Notes: generated from the sequence alone by a model not told the origin. A stretch of 64,000 nucleotides of DNA from Streptomyces sp. SirexAA-E (GCF_000177195.2 NC_015953.1:4650001-4714000); one strand, 5' to 3'. Positions 14,960-24,659 are shown, counted from the first letter of the stretch. A program made the numbers and translations.

Positions 14960-16981
14960 ATGGCCAACCGACTTACGCAGACCACCTCCCCGTACCTGCT
15001 CCAGCACGCGGACAACCCCGTCGACTGGTGGCCCTGGTCGCCCGAGGCGTTCGAGGAGGCCAGAAGGCGGAACGTTCCGGTTCTGCTCAGCGTCGGCTAC
15101 TCCGCGTGTCACTGGTGCCACGTCATGGCCCACGAGTCGTTCGAGGACGCGGCGCTCGCGGCGTACCTCAACGAGCACTTCGTGCCGGTCAAGGTCGACC
15201 GTGAGGAGCGGCCCGACGTCGACGCCGTCTACATGGAAGCCGTGCAGGCCGCGACCGGTCAGGGCGGCTGGCCGATGACCGTCTTCCTGACCGCGGACGC
15301 CGAACCCTTCTACTTCGGCACCTACTTCCCGCCCGAGCCCCGCCACGGCATGCCCTCCTTCCGGCAGGTGCTCGAAGGGGTCACGGCCGCCTGGACCGGC
15401 CGGCGCGGAGAGGTCGCGGAGGTCGCCGGACGCATCGTCACCGACCTGGCCGGCCGCTCCCTGGCCCATGGCGGCGACGGGGTCCCCGGTGAGCCGGAGC
15501 TGGCGCAGGCGTTGCTCGCGCTGAGCAGGGAGTACGACGAGAAGCACGGCGGCTTCGGCGGCGCGCCCAAGTTCCCGCCGTCCATGGCCGTCGAGTTCCT
15601 GCTGCGCCACCATGCCCGTACCGGTGCCGAGGGTGCCCTGGAGATGGCCGCCGACACCTGTGCCGCCATGGCGCGCGGCGGGATCTACGACCAGCTCGGG
15701 GGAGGCTTCGCCCGCTACTCGGTCGACCGGGAGTGGGTCGTCCCGCACTTCGAGAAGATGCTGTACGACAACGCCCTGCTGTGCCGGGTCTACGCCCATC
15801 TGTGGCGGGCCACCGGATCGGACCTGGCCCGCCGGGTGGCGCTGGAGACCGCCGACTTCATGGTGCGCGAGCTGCGCACCACCGAGGGCGGCTTCGCCTC
15901 AGCGCTGGACGCCGACAGCGAGGACGCCCGGGGCCGGCACGTCGAGGGCGCCTACTACGTCTGGACGCCCGAGCAACTGCGCGAGGTGCTGGGGGAGGAC
16001 GACGCAGCCTTCGCCGCCGCGTACTTCGGGGTGAGCGAGGAGGGCACCTTCGAGGAGGGCTCCTCGGTCCTGCGGCTCGCCAGGACCGGCCCGGACGAGG
16101 ACCCGGCGCGGGTCGCGGACGTGCGGGCCCGGCTGCTCGCGGCGCGCGGGGACCGGGTGCGCCCGGAGCGCGACGACAAGATCGTCGCCGCCTGGAACGG
16201 GCTGGCGGTGGCCGCGCTCGCCGAGACCGGTGCCTACTTCGACCGGCCGGACCTGATCGAGCGGGCCACCGAGGCGGCCGATCTGCTCGTCCGCGTCCAC
16301 ATGGGTGACACCGCCCGCCTCTGCCGCACCTCCAAGGACGGCCGGGCCGGGGACAACGCCGGGGTCCTGGAGGACTACGGCGATGTGGCCGAGGGATTCC
16401 TGGCGCTGGCCTCCGTCACGGGCGAGGGCGCCTGGCTGGACTTCGCCGGGTTCCTGCTGGACATCGTGCTGGAGCGCTTCACCGGCGAGAACGGCCAGCT
16501 GTACGACACCGCCGACGACGCCGAGCAGCTGATCCGCCGTCCCCAGGACCCCACCGACAGCGCCACCCCGGCCGGCTGGACCGCTGCCGCCGGGGCGCTG
16601 CTGTCGTACGCCGCGCACACCGGCTCCGAGGCGCACCGCACGGCCGCCGAAGGGGCGCTGGGCGTGGTGAAGGCGCTCGGCCCCAAGGCGCCCCGGTTCA
16701 TCGGCTGGGGACTGGCGGTCGCCGAGGCGCTGCTGGACGGGCCGCGTGAGGTGGCGGTGGCCGGGCCGGTCGGCGGGGAGCTGCACCGCACGGCGCTGCT
16801 CGGGCGCGCGCCCGGCGCCGTGGTGGCCGCGGGCGAGGTGCCCGGGGGCGCCGCGGAGTTCCCGCTGCTGGTGGACCGGCCGCTGGTGGACGGGGCGCCG
16901 ACGGCGTACGTCTGCCGGCACTTCGTCTGCGAGGCGCCGACGACGGACGCGGAGGAGCTGGAACGCGGGCTGGGCGGCTGA
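14960..16981 (+). CDS. DUF255 thioredoxin-like / glycosidase-like protein (YyaL, SSP411 family)
   Basis: A 673-residue protein. The N-terminal thioredoxin-fold DUF255 domain (residues 1-165) shows [17 protein letters not shown] and the redox-like [14 protein letters not shown]. An (alpha/alpha)6-barrel like that of N-acylglucosamine epimerases occupies the rest, with [24 protein letters not shown] and [14 protein letters not shown]. The family is widespread (human SPATA20), but its reaction is unknown. The ATG at 14960 matches the conserved family N-terminus. A very strong hairpin follows. Confidence 0.9.
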   Translation: MANRLTQTTSPYLLQHADNPVDWWPWSPEAFEEARRRNVPVLLSVGYSACHWCHVMAHESFEDAALAAYLNEHFVPVKVDREERPDVDAVYMEAVQAATGQGGWPMTVFLTADAEPFYFGTYFPPEPRHGMPSFRQVLEGVTAAWTGRRGEVAEVAGRIVTDLAGRSLAHGGDGVPGEPELAQALLALSREYDEKHGGFGGAPKFPPSMAVEFLLRHHARTGAEGALEMAADTCAAMARGGIYDQLGGGFARYSVDREWVVPHFEKMLYDNALLCRVYAHLWRATGSDLARRVALETADFMVRELRTTEGGFASALDADSEDARGRHVEGAYYVWTPEQLREVLGEDDAAFAAAYFGVSEEGTFEEGSSVLRLARTGPDEDPARVADVRARLLAARGDRVRPERDDKIVAAWNGLAVAALAETGAYFDRPDLIERATEAADLLVRVHMGDTARLCRTSKDGRAGDNAGVLEDYGDVAEGFLALASVTGEGAWLDFAGFLLDIVLERFTGENGQLYDTADDAEQLIRRPQDPTDSATPAGWTAAAGALLSYAAHTGSEAHRTAAEGALGVVKALGPKAPRFIGWGLAVAEALLDGPREVAVAGPVGGELHRTALLGRAPGAVVAAGEVPGGAAEFPLLVDRPLVDGAPTAYVCRHFVCEAPTTDAEELERGLGG

Positions 16982-16993
16982 GACCTACGCCTG

Positions 16994-17038
16994 ACACGTG
17001 CGAGGGCCCGGCCGTGGCGGCCGGGCCCTCGCACGTGT
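16994..17038. terminator. Strong bidirectional terminator
   Basis: A perfect 20-bp stem (16994-17013 with 17019-17038) and a 5-base loop, between the convergent DUF255 and hemolysin-III genes. It is the longest perfect hairpin I found in the window. Confidence 0.9.
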
Positions 17039-17044
17039 AGCCCC

Positions 17045-17725
17045 TCAGCCGTGCTGGTAGGCCACCAGGGAGATGCCGACGTAGTGCACGATGAACGCGG
17101 CCAGGGTCAGCGAGTGGAAGACCTCGTGGAAGCCGAACCAGCGCGGTGACGGGTTCGGCCGCTTGATGCCGTAGATCACGCCGCCCGCGCTGTAGAGCAG
17201 CCCGCCGACGACGACGAGGACGAGCACCGCGATGCCGCCGGTGCGCATGAAGTCCGGCAGGAAGAACACCGCCGCCCAGCCCATCGCGATGTAGCACGGG
17301 GTGTAGAGCCAGCGCGGCGCGCCGACCCAGAACACCCGGAAGGCGATCCCGGCCGCCGCGGCGCCCCAGACCGCCCACATGAGCGGCTGGCCGGTGGACT
17401 CCGGCAGCAGGAGCATCGTCAGCGGGGTGTAGGTGCCCGCGATGATCAGGAAGATGTTGGCGTGGTCCAGCCGGCGCAGGACCGCCTCGCCGCGCGGCCC
17501 CCAGGTCCCGCGGTGGTAGACCGCGCTCACGCCGAACAGCAGGCAGGCCGTGACGACGTAGACCGCACAGGCGATCCGTGCCCGGGCGCTCTCCGTCTGG
17601 GCGATCAGGGCGATCCCGGCGACGAGGACCGCGGGGAACATCCCGGCGTGCAGCCAGCCGCGCATCCGCGGTTTCACCGGGATGGGGTCGGTGAGTTCGA
17701 CGGGCCCGGAAGCGGCAGAAGTCAT
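17045..17725 (-). CDS. Hemolysin III family membrane protein (PAQR/HlyIII)
   Basis: A 226-residue, seven-helix membrane protein of the PAQR superfamily. Conserved zinc-ligand regions are SAVYHRGTW (His), RRLDHANIFLIIAGTYTPL (Asp/His) and WFGFHEVFHSLTLAAFIVH (His pair). These match hydrolases of the CREST/PAQR group. Physiological function in bacteria is poorly defined; haemolysis is only a historical name. The start at 17725 lies 12 bases from a palindrome that may be its operator. Confidence 0.9.
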   Translation of the reverse strand: MTSAASGPVELTDPIPVKPRMRGWLHAGMFPAVLVAGIALIAQTESARARIACAVYVVTACLLFGVSAVYHRGTWGPRGEAVLRRLDHANIFLIIAGTYTPLTMLLLPESTGQPLMWAVWGAAAAGIAFRVFWVGAPRWLYTPCYIAMGWAAVFFLPDFMRTGGIAVLVLVVVGGLLYSAGGVIYGIKRPNPSPRWFGFHEVFHSLTLAAFIVHYVGISLVAYQHG

Positions 17726-17736
17726 GTCCGCATGCT

Positions 17737-17754
17737 ACCTACGCCTCCGTAGGT
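17737..17754. promoter_or_regulatory. Candidate operator upstream of the HlyIII gene
   Basis: ACCTACG-CCTC-CGTAGGT is a perfect inverted repeat with 7-base arms, directly before the hemolysin-III start. It lies in the 210-bp region divergent to pckG. The form is typical of TetR-type sites. No TetR gene is adjacent, so the binding protein is unknown. Confidence 0.5.
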
Positions 17755-17935
17755 CGTGGGGACGAGTGGCGATGCTCACGTCTGCTCACCTGTGCGGCCC
17801 CCTGGACATATGGGCGCGATGAGCGGAAACTCAAATGAGTGCGGTCGGCACCGGATGAGCGCCATGGGGGACGAAGCATCCGGGCCGCAGCCCCCACGGG
17901 GCCTCTTCCACAGACACCCACTCCAAGGAGCGATC

Positions 17936-19762
17936 GTGGCGCGCGACATCGCGGCTCCCCTCACTGTTCCCACCAACCACCAGGAGCTGGTCTCCTGGGT
18001 GGACGAGATCGCGGCAATCACCGAGCCGGACCGGGTGGTCTGGTGCGACGGCTCCGAGGCCGAGTACGAGCGCCTGTGCGGGGAGCTCGTCGCCAGGGGC
18101 ACCTTCACCGAGCTCGACCCGGTCAAGCGCCCGAACTCGTACTACGCGGCATCGGACCCGAGCGATGTCGCCCGCGTCGAGGACCGCACCTTCATCTGCT
18201 CCGAGAAGGAGGAGGACGCGGGCCCCACGAACCACTGGAAGGCTCCCGCCGAGATGCGTGAGGTCTTCACGGGGGAGCAGGGCGTGTTCCGCGGCTCCAT
18301 GCGCGGCCGCACGATGTACGTCGTCCCGTTCTGCATGGGCCCCGTGGGCTCGCCGCTCTCCGCGATCGGCGTGGAGCTCACCGACTCCGCGTACGTCGCC
18401 GTCTCCATGCGCACCATGACGCGCATGGGCCAGGAGGTCCTGGACGAGCTCGGCACCGACGGCTTCTTCGTCAAGGCCGTCCACACCCTCGGTGCCCCCC
18501 TCGCCGAGGGCGAGCAGGACGTGCCCTGGCCCTGCAACTCCACCAAGTACATCTCGCACTTCCCCGAGGACCGCGAGATCTGGTCCTACGGTTCCGGCTA
18601 CGGCGGCAACGCCCTGCTCGGCAAGAAGTGCTACGCGCTGCGCATCGCCTCCGTCATGGCCCGCGACGAGGGCTGGCTCGCCGAGCACATGCTGATCCTC
18701 AAGCTCACCCCGCCGCGCGGGGAGAGCAAGTACGTCGCGGCGGCCTTCCCGAGCGCCTGCGGCAAGACCAACCTCGCCATGCTGGAGCCCACGATCTCCG
18801 GCTGGACCGTCGAGACCATCGGCGACGACATCGCCTGGATGCGGTTCGGCGAGGACGGCCGGCTCTACGCGATCAACCCGGAGGCCGGCTTCTTCGGCGT
18901 CGCGCCCGGCACCGGCGAGCACACCAACGCCAACGCCATGAAGACCATGTGGGGCAACTCCGTCTTCACCAACGTCGCGCTCACCGACGACGGCGACGTG
19001 TGGTGGGAGGGCATGACCGAGGAGCCGCCCGCGCACCTCACGGACTGGAAGGGCAACGACTGGACCCCCGAGTCCACGACGCCCGCCGCCCACCCCAACG
19101 CCCGCTTCACCGTCCCGGCCGGCCAGTGCCCGATCATCGCGCCGGAGTGGGAGGACCCCGAGGGCGTGCCGATCTCGGCCATCCTCTTCGGCGGTCGCCG
19201 GGCCTCCGCCGTCCCGCTGGTCACCGAGTCCTTCACCTGGCAGCACGGTGTCTTCCTCGGCGCCAACGTGGCCTCCGAGAAGACCGCCGCCGCCGAGGGC
19301 AAGGTCGGCGAGCTGCGCCGCGACCCGTTCGCCATGCTGCCGTTCTGCGGCTACAACATGGGCGACTACATGAAGCACTGGGTGAACGTCGGCGCCGACA
19401 AGGCCGACCAGTCCAAGCTGCCGAAGATCTACTACGTGAACTGGTTCCGCAAGAACGACGCGGGGAAGTTCGTCTGGCCCGGCTTCGGTGAGAACAGCCG
19501 CGTCCTGAAGTGGATCGTCGAGCGCCTGGAGGGCAAGGCCGAGGGTGTCGAGAGCCCCATCGGCATCCTTCCGGCCCCGGGCTCCCTGGACACCGACGGC
19601 CTGGACCTGAGCGCATCGGACCTGGACTTCCTGCTCAAGGTCGACAAGGAGGTCTGGCGCGAGGAGGCCGCGCTGATCCCCGGCCACTTCAACACCTTCG
19701 GTGACCACACGCCGAAGGAGCTGTGGGACGAGTACCACGCCCTGGTCGAGCGCCTGGGCTGA
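17936..19762 (+). CDS. pckG: Phosphoenolpyruvate carboxykinase (GTP)
   Basis: Converts oxaloacetate and GTP to PEP and CO2, the entry step of gluconeogenesis. The protein has 608 residues, the usual length of the GTP-dependent class. Motifs are the PEPCK kinase-1a loop [15 protein letters not shown], the substrate region [15 protein letters not shown], the metal/nucleotide region [12 protein letters not shown] and [19 protein letters not shown] near the guanine site. I chose the GTG at 17936 because AAGGAG precedes it and [18 protein letters not shown] matches the family N-terminus. A frame upstream is open but has no ribosome binding site. A terminator follows at 19879. Confidence 0.95.
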   Translation: MARDIAAPLTVPTNHQELVSWVDEIAAITEPDRVVWCDGSEAEYERLCGELVARGTFTELDPVKRPNSYYAASDPSDVARVEDRTFICSEKEEDAGPTNHWKAPAEMREVFTGEQGVFRGSMRGRTMYVVPFCMGPVGSPLSAIGVELTDSAYVAVSMRTMTRMGQEVLDELGTDGFFVKAVHTLGAPLAEGEQDVPWPCNSTKYISHFPEDREIWSYGSGYGGNALLGKKCYALRIASVMARDEGWLAEHMLILKLTPPRGESKYVAAAFPSACGKTNLAMLEPTISGWTVETIGDDIAWMRFGEDGRLYAINPEAGFFGVAPGTGEHTNANAMKTMWGNSVFTNVALTDDGDVWWEGMTEEPPAHLTDWKGNDWTPESTTPAAHPNARFTVPAGQCPIIAPEWEDPEGVPISAILFGGRRASAVPLVTESFTWQHGVFLGANVASEKTAAAEGKVGELRRDPFAMLPFCGYNMGDYMKHWVNVGADKADQSKLPKIYYVNWFRKNDAGKFVWPGFGENSRVLKWIVERLEGKAEGVESPIGILPAPGSLDTDGLDLSASDLDFLLKVDKEVWREEAALIPGHFNTFGDHTPKELWDEYHALVERLG

Positions 19763-19878
19763 TCCCGGACCCCGCGGCGGGCATCACGACATCCGCCCTG
19801 ACCTGTGGGTCGCCACCCGCCGCGGTACGGCACCCGGAACCCTCCCGAGCGGCTGCCGCCCGGTCCGGGAGCCGGACC

Positions 19879-19918
19879 CACGACGCCCCGCCGAGCGCGA
19901 ACTCGGCGGGGCGTCGTG
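19879..19918. terminator. Terminator after pckG
   Basis: A perfect 17-bp stem (19879-19895 with 19902-19918) and a 6-base loop, between pckG and a convergent small gene. Confidence 0.85.
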
Positions 19919-19993
19919 CTGCCTGGAACCGGCAGCGGTTCCACGTCGGTGGCACCCGGTCCACGCGTCGAGACGACAGGTGGACCGGGGCCG

Positions 19994-20392
19994 TCAGCGG
20001 GCGCCGGCCAGAGCGGTCGGCGCGGTGGCGGGGGACAGGGCCGCGGTGTGCGCGTCCATGGCCTCGGCGGCGAGGATCGCTACCGCCGTGTCGGCCCGGG
20101 ACGCGGCCACCACCAGGGCCCGGCCCGCGAGGGCGTGGGCGCGGCGGTGCAGGACCGGTGCCGCCGCGTCGGTCCGTCCGGCGTGCCGGGCGGGCGGAGC
20201 ACCGCGCAGCCGGGCCACCTGTGCGGCGATGCGGTCGCCGTCGGCGGTGAGCCCCAGCTCGTCGGTGACGGCGAGCAGGGCGCCGAGGTGCCCGGCGAGC
20301 TGGATGTCCAGCTCGTCCTCACGGCTGCGGTGCGGGAAATCGGCGTCGTCGGCCGATGTGTGGACCGATTTAGTGCGGATCGGCTCGTACAT
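19994..20392 (-). CDS. Small Ala-rich protein behind a Fur-like box
   Basis: A 132-residue, mainly alpha-helical, cytosolic protein without a recognised domain. The N-terminal region is polar and charged (MYEPIRTKSVHTSADD). From residue 25 it forms long Ala/Leu-rich helices (DIQLAGHLGALLAVTDELGL and ALAGRALVVAASRADTAVAI). The ATG at 20392 has an excellent CCAGGAGG ribosome binding site, which supports it as a real gene. A TTAGA/TCTAA inverted repeat 38 bases upstream suggests metal- or peroxide-dependent control. Function unknown. Confidence 0.7.
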   Translation of the reverse strand: MYEPIRTKSVHTSADDADFPHRSREDELDIQLAGHLGALLAVTDELGLTADGDRIAAQVARLRGAPPARHAGRTDAAAPVLHRRAHALAGRALVVAASRADTAVAILAAEAMDAHTAALSPATAPTALAGAR

Positions 20393-20429
20393 GGATGGCC
20401 TCCTGGTAGTGCAGTAAGGCCATCCTATC

Positions 20430-20444
20430 TTAGATTCTGTCTAA
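20430..20444. promoter_or_regulatory. Fur-superfamily-like box
   Basis: TTAGA-TTCTG-TCTAA, a 5-5-5 inverted repeat, is unusually AT-rich for this genome. It resembles the operators of streptomycete Fur/PerR-class repressors. It lies between the small Ala-rich gene (start 20392) and the aminotransferase stop, so only the small gene can be its target. Confidence 0.5.
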
Positions 20445-20484
20445 AGTTGACCGCGATCCGAAGCGGGTTCGCGCGATCGCGGCC

Positions 20485-21696
20485 TCAGGGCTGGCTGTAG
20501 CCGTCCAGGAAGTTCCCGATCCGGGTCACCGCGTCCGTCAGGTCCTTGGCCGGTGGCAGTGTGACCACCCGGAAGTGGTCGGGATCCGGCCAGTTGAAGC
20601 CGGTGCCCTGCACCACCATGATCTTCTCGGCCCGCAGCAGGTCCAGCACCATCTGCCGGTCGTCCTTGATCTTGAAGACCTTGGGATCCAGCCGGGGGAA
20701 GAGGTACAGCGCCCCCTTGGGCTTCACGCAGGTCACGCCGGGGATCCGCGTCAGGAGGTCGTACGCGATGTCCCGCTGCTCCAGGATCCGCCCGCCCGGC
20801 AGCACCAGGTCGTCGATCGACTGCCGTCCGCCGAGCGCGGTGGCCACCGCGTGCTGGGCCGGCATGTTGGCGCAGAGCCGCATGTTGGCCAGGACCGTCA
20901 GCCCCTCGATGTACGAGGAGGCGTGCGCCTTCGGGCCGCAGACGGCCATCCAGCCGGAGCGGTACCCGGCGATCCGGTAGTTCTTGGAGAGCCCGTTGAA
21001 GGTGAGGACCATCAGGTCCGGGGCGATGGCGGCGGTCGGGGTGTGCGTGGCCCCGTCGTACAGGATCCGGTCGTAGATCTCGTCGGAGCAGACGACCAGG
21101 TTGTGGCGGCGGGCGATCTCGGTGAGGCCGCGCAGCATCTCGTCGTCGTATACGGCACCCGTCGGGTTGTTCGGGTTGATGATCACGATCGCCTTGGTGC
21201 GGTCGGTGATCCTGCGCTCGACGTCGGCGAGGTCCGGCATCCAGTCGGCCTGCTCGTCGCAGCGGTAGTGCACCGCCGTACCGCCGGCCAGCGAGACCGA
21301 GGCGGTCCACAGCGGATAGTCCGGGGCGGGGACGAGCACCTCGTCGCCGTCGTCGAGCAGCGCCTGCATCGACATCTGGATCAGCTCGGAGACGCCGTTG
21401 CCCAGGTAGACGTCCTCGACGCCGAGGTCGATCCCCTTGGTCTGGTAGTGCTGCATCACCGCGCGACGGGCGGACAGCAGCCCCTTCGCGTCGCCGTATC
21501 CGTGCGCCCCGGAGAGGTTGCGCAGGATGTCCTCGAGGATCTCGGGCGGGCACTCGAATCCGAACGCCGCGGGGTTGCCCGTGTTGAGCTTGAGGATGCG
21601 GTGGCCCGCAGCCTCCAGCCGCATGGCCTCCTCGAGCACGGGACCGCGGATTTCGTAACAGACGCCGGAGAGCTTCGTTGACTGGATGACCTGCAT
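20485..21696 (-). CDS. Class I aminotransferase, AlaT type
   Basis: A 403-residue fold-type I PLP enzyme, most like glutamate-pyruvate (alanine) aminotransferases. Seen: LKLNTGNPAAFGFE at the N-terminus, the cofactor-binding region INPNNPTGAVYDDE, the aspartate and tyrosine of SDEIYDRILYDG, and the Schiff-base lysine in FNGLSKNYRIAGYRSGW. The last arginine-containing region is DHFRVVTLPP. It probably links pyruvate/alanine with 2-oxoglutarate/glutamate. Related aspartate aminotransferases cannot be excluded. Confidence 0.88.
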   Translation of the reverse strand: MQVIQSTKLSGVCYEIRGPVLEEAMRLEAAGHRILKLNTGNPAAFGFECPPEILEDILRNLSGAHGYGDAKGLLSARRAVMQHYQTKGIDLGVEDVYLGNGVSELIQMSMQALLDDGDEVLVPAPDYPLWTASVSLAGGTAVHYRCDEQADWMPDLADVERRITDRTKAIVIINPNNPTGAVYDDEMLRGLTEIARRHNLVVCSDEIYDRILYDGATHTPTAAIAPDLMVLTFNGLSKNYRIAGYRSGWMAVCGPKAHASSYIEGLTVLANMRLCANMPAQHAVATALGGRQSIDDLVLPGGRILEQRDIAYDLLTRIPGVTCVKPKGALYLFPRLDPKVFKIKDDRQMVLDLLRAEKIMVVQGTGFNWPDPDHFRVVTLPPAKDLTDAVTRIGNFLDGYSQP

Positions 21697-21931
21697 GGCT
21701 GCGAGCTTACGACCGTGTTACGCCCGCCGCCCCCGGCCCGGGGCCGTGTCGGCCCTCCCGGGGGCGCCGCGCGCGCGGCCCGCTCTTCCATCGGCATGCC
21801 GCCCCCGGCCGACGGCCGTGGGAAGGGCCGGTCGGAGCGGCGCCGGGGCTTGGAATGCGGGCGTGACGGGCGGAGTGGGGTGAGATGCACCACGCGCCAC
21901 CGCCCCCGGAGGGTCCCGAGGGCACCCCGGG

Positions 21932-22744
21932 TCATCCGGGGAGGACGGTGTCCTCGGGGAGCCGTACGCCGAAGTCGTCGGCCAGCACCCGCACGACCTC
22001 CGCCGGGCCGGCCAGTTCGCGCACCTCGGCGGTCCCGTCGTCCGCGGTCCGGGTGAGGGTCCTCCCGGCGAGTGCCAGGTGGGAGCCGGGCAGGGTGCGC
22101 TGGGCGAACACCGCCTGCCGGAACGGCGAGCGCGGGTTCGTCGCGGTGTGCCAGTTGGCGACCTCGAAGTCCGGCGCCTCGAAGGGCTCCAGGGTGAACT
22201 CGTACTGCGGCTCCCAGGTCCCGTCCTTCTGCGCCTGCAACTCCCACAGCTCCAGCGGCCCGTCGTGCGGGGCGTGCACCAGCCGGTGGTGGCGCGGGGT
22301 GTCGGACAGCTCGGCGTCGGCCACGAGCGGGATCGGCTCCAGGAGCGCCCCGGTCGACCCGAACCCCACATCCGCCACGAAGGGGGTGGGCTCGTCCTCC
22401 GCCCGGACCTTCAGCAGCATGTGCGTGCGCGGCCGGACGTCACCGGGCGCGGCGCCCAGCACCACCCGCCCGGCCAGCGGCGTCACCCGGAAGCCGAGCC
22501 GGGTCAGGGCGGCGCCGAGCAGGGTGTTGTGCTCGTAGCAGTAGCCGCCGCGCTCGGAGCGGAGGAGTTTCGCCTCCAGGTCGGTCAGCGCGAGGGACGG
22601 GGCACCGCCGAGCACGGGCTCCAAATTCTCGAACGGGATGCCGTACACATGGGCGCGGTGGACGGACCGCAGCACCTGCGCGGTGGGCCGCCGCTCCCCG
22701 GTCCAGCCGATGCGGGCGAGGTAGGCGTCGAGATCGGGTGTCAT
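21932..22744 (-). CDS. nat: Arylamine N-acetyltransferase
   Basis: Transfers acetyl groups from acetyl-CoA to arylamines and hydrazines. Members in biosynthetic clusters act as amide synthases, but no such cluster is next to this gene. The protein has 270 residues. The catalytic triad is visible: Cys in RGGYCYEHN, His in RPRTHMLL and Asp in FVADVGFG. HRAHVYGIPFENL near the N-terminus is conserved. I chose the ATG at 22744 for the usual family length. The preceding 235-bp gap to the aminotransferase gene holds no supported feature. Confidence 0.92.
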   Translation of the reverse strand: MTPDLDAYLARIGWTGERRPTAQVLRSVHRAHVYGIPFENLEPVLGGAPSLALTDLEAKLLRSERGGYCYEHNTLLGAALTRLGFRVTPLAGRVVLGAAPGDVRPRTHMLLKVRAEDEPTPFVADVGFGSTGALLEPIPLVADAELSDTPRHHRLVHAPHDGPLELWELQAQKDGTWEPQYEFTLEPFEAPDFEVANWHTATNPRSPFRQAVFAQRTLPGSHLALAGRTLTRTADDGTAEVRELAGPAEVVRVLADDFGVRLPEDTVLPG

Positions 22745-22821
22745 GCACCGACAGTACGCAGCCGCCTCAGATGTCACTCAAATCCGGTGCGGAGGAGGGC
22801 GGTCGGGGGGAGAGTCCTCAC

Positions 22822-23181
22822 ATGATCGGTTTCGGGAAGCAGACGAAGCAGGAAACCGCGGTCCTCGTGCTGCGGGACGCGCCGGAGATCGCCGGGTTGC
22901 TCCGGCAGGAACTCGGCACGGCCACCGACGACCTCCGCCCCGGCCTGGAGAGGGCTCTGGAGCTCGTCTCGGAGGTGGCCGCCGTGCCGGACGCCGAACT
23001 GCGCGGCCGGTGGGTCCGGCAGCGGCTCGCCTCCGTGGGTCACGAGGGCCCGGTCGACTCGGTGCCCGCCATCAAGGCGCTGCGGGAGGCGGAGCCCGGC
23101 CTGTCGCTGCGTCAGGCGGTGGCGTACGCCCGCGAGGCAGCGGCGGCGGGGCCCGGAGCGGCGACGACGCCCGGCGGGTGA
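22822..23181 (+). CDS. Small protein with an L7/L12-like C-terminal helix pair
   Basis: A 119-residue, mostly helical protein. The C-terminal segment VPAIKALREAEPGLSLRQAV resembles the IKxVRexTGLxLKEAK motif of the ribosomal protein L7/L12 C-terminal domain, which binds translation GTPases. The upstream 80 residues resemble no family that I recognise. The ATG at 22822 follows GGGGGGAGAG. It is divergent from nat. Ribosomal function is not implied; stand-alone L7/L12-like domains are common in actinobacteria. Confidence 0.72.
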   Translation: MIGFGKQTKQETAVLVLRDAPEIAGLLRQELGTATDDLRPGLERALELVSEVAAVPDAELRGRWVRQRLASVGHEGPVDSVPAIKALREAEPGLSLRQAVAYAREAAAAGPGAATTPGG

Positions 23182-23199
23182 GGGCGCCCTCGCCCGCCG
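23172..23199. terminator. Hairpin between convergent genes
   Basis: CGGCGGGTGAGGG (23172-23184) can pair with CCCTCGCCCGCCG (23187-23199), with one G-U pair. The closed stem is shorter because of the small loop. It overlaps the end of the L7/L12-like gene. Confidence 0.5.
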
Positions 23200-23200
23200 T

Positions 23201-24094
23201 TCAGCGGGACAGCAGCAGGTCGACGACGCCCGTGGTGTCCTCCTCGTCCCGTCCGCCCTGCGCCAGGAGCCGTCGCATCAGGTCGAGGTAGGGCGCCATC
23301 AGCGCCCGGTCCACCCCCTGTTCGTCGGCCGTGCGGAGCAGGGTGCCGCCCCCTGTGACCTGCATGGCGAGGTTGGACACCACCCCCGACGTCAGGTCGC
23401 CGCTGTCCAGCCGCTCCGCCGTCGTGTAGGCGGAGCCCGCCATGGCGGTGACCCACTCGACGAGGAGCGGGGCGAACTCGGCGGGGGCGATCTCCTCCCG
23501 GCGGATCAGCGCGAAGGCGTGGGCCATACCGGCGAACATGCCGTTCATCGCGCTCAGCAGCGCCACGTCGTGCAGGGCCGCGAAGCCAGGGTCCTCGCCG
23601 ACGTACCGGGTGCCGGCGGGGCGGGCGAGCGTGCGGGCGTGGGCGTCGAACAGGGCCCGCGAGCCGCTGTACAGCACGTAACCCCCGGACTCCGGGACAC
23701 CGATCATCGGAGGGACCGCCATGATCCCGCCGTCCAGGAACCGGGCTCCCCGCGCCCGCGCCCACGCGGCCCGTGCGCGGGCCTCGCCGGGTGTGCCGGT
23801 GGTGAGGTCCACCAGGTCCCGGCCGGCCAGGTCGACGCCCTCCAGGGTTTCGCCGACCGAGGCGTCGTCGAGCAGGCAGACCACCACGAGGCCGTTCGCG
23901 GCCACGGCGTCCCGGGCCGTCGCGGCGACCACCGCACCCTCGGCGGCGAGCGGCGCGGCCCGGTGCGGGGTCCGGTTCCAGACGGTCAGCGGATGACCCG
24001 CGGCGAGCCAGGTGCGGGCGAGCGCGGTGCCCATGGCGCCGAGCCCGAGAAGGGTGAGAGGGGGCGTGGGTGGAGTGGTTTCGGACATGGTCAC
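23201..24094 (-). CDS. NAD(P)-binding beta-hydroxyacid dehydrogenase / imine reductase-like oxidoreductase
   Basis: A 297-residue protein. The N-terminal Rossmann domain has TLLGLGAMGTALA and VWNRTPHRAAPL, the arginine suggesting NADPH. DLTTGTPGEARA and GARFLDGGIMAVPPMIG follow, as in imine reductases. The C-terminal all-helical domain lacks the conserved lysine of 3-hydroxyisobutyrate dehydrogenases (here FAALHDVALLSAMNGMF). This points to the imine reductase/NPB group rather than a classical hydroxyacid dehydrogenase. It is divergent from an HxlR regulator with a palindrome between them, so it is probably its target. Confidence 0.85.
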   Translation of the reverse strand: MTMSETTPPTPPLTLLGLGAMGTALARTWLAAGHPLTVWNRTPHRAAPLAAEGAVVAATARDAVAANGLVVVCLLDDASVGETLEGVDLAGRDLVDLTTGTPGEARARAAWARARGARFLDGGIMAVPPMIGVPESGGYVLYSGSRALFDAHARTLARPAGTRYVGEDPGFAALHDVALLSAMNGMFAGMAHAFALIRREEIAPAEFAPLLVEWVTAMAGSAYTTAERLDSGDLTSGVVSNLAMQVTGGGTLLRTADEQGVDRALMAPYLDLMRRLLAQGGRDEEDTTGVVDLLLSR

Positions 24095-24127
24095 GAGGGT
24101 GGTCGCAGGCCGGTCGTGCCATCAAGT

Positions 24128-24145
24128 ACCCACTTACGAGTGGGT
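24128..24145. promoter_or_regulatory. HxlR operator candidate
   Basis: ACCCACT-TACG-AGTGGGT is a perfect inverted repeat with 7-base arms between the divergent oxidoreductase and HxlR genes. HxlR proteins bind such sites as dimers. Confidence 0.65.
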
Positions 24146-24186
24146 GGTTACGCTGAGGTGAGTGTCCAGCTGGGAGGCGGGTGGGT

Positions 24187-24540
24187 ATGGGGGCTGTACG
24201 GCGGCCGGGGGCGTACGTCTGCGGGATCGACGCGGCCATGGACGTGATCGGCGGCAGGTGGAAGGTGCTGATCCTGTGGGCACTGGACGAAAGGCCGTTC
24301 CGGTTCGGGGAGTTGCGTCGGCAGGTGCCCGGGGTGACCGAGAAGGTGCTCACCTCGCATCTGCGTGAGCTGGAGCAGGACGGCATCGTGCACCGCGAGG
24401 TGTACGACGAGGTGCCCCCGCGCGTGGAGTACTCGCTGACGCCCCGGGGCGTCGCGCTCAACGAGGCGCTGGCTCCCCTCGGCGCCTGGGGCCGGGAGAA
24501 CGTCTTCCCCGGCGCGGAGGCGGACGCCGCGCCGAGCTGA
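24187..24540 (+). CDS. HxlR-family transcriptional regulator
   Basis: A 117-residue winged-helix regulator. GIDAAMDVIGGRWKVLILWAL, FGELRRQVPGVTEKVLTSHL and EYSLTPRGVAL are family hallmarks. One cysteine (VCGID, the family position of redox-sensing cysteines) is present near the N-terminus. I chose the ATG at 24187 over the GTG at 24181 because GGGAGG is then nine bases away. It likely represses the divergent oxidoreductase in response to an aldehyde or redox signal; this is inference from family and layout. Confidence 0.9.
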   Translation: MGAVRRPGAYVCGIDAAMDVIGGRWKVLILWALDERPFRFGELRRQVPGVTEKVLTSHLRELEQDGIVHREVYDEVPPRVEYSLTPRGVALNEALAPLGAWGRENVFPGAEADAAPS

Positions 24541-24659
24541 ACGACGGGCGCGCGGGCGGCTGGATTCCGCCCCTTGTGAGGCACCCCTCCATGCAGCAAC
24601 ATGCGCATGTCAAAACCGGAAGAACTCCGGTCCACGGCATCCCTGGAGGGGACCCCCAC

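Noticed and set aside
17756-17935. A longer N-terminus of PEP carboxykinase from 17756
   Set aside because: The upstream frame has no ribosome binding site and no similarity to the family. The GTG at 17936 has AAGGAG.
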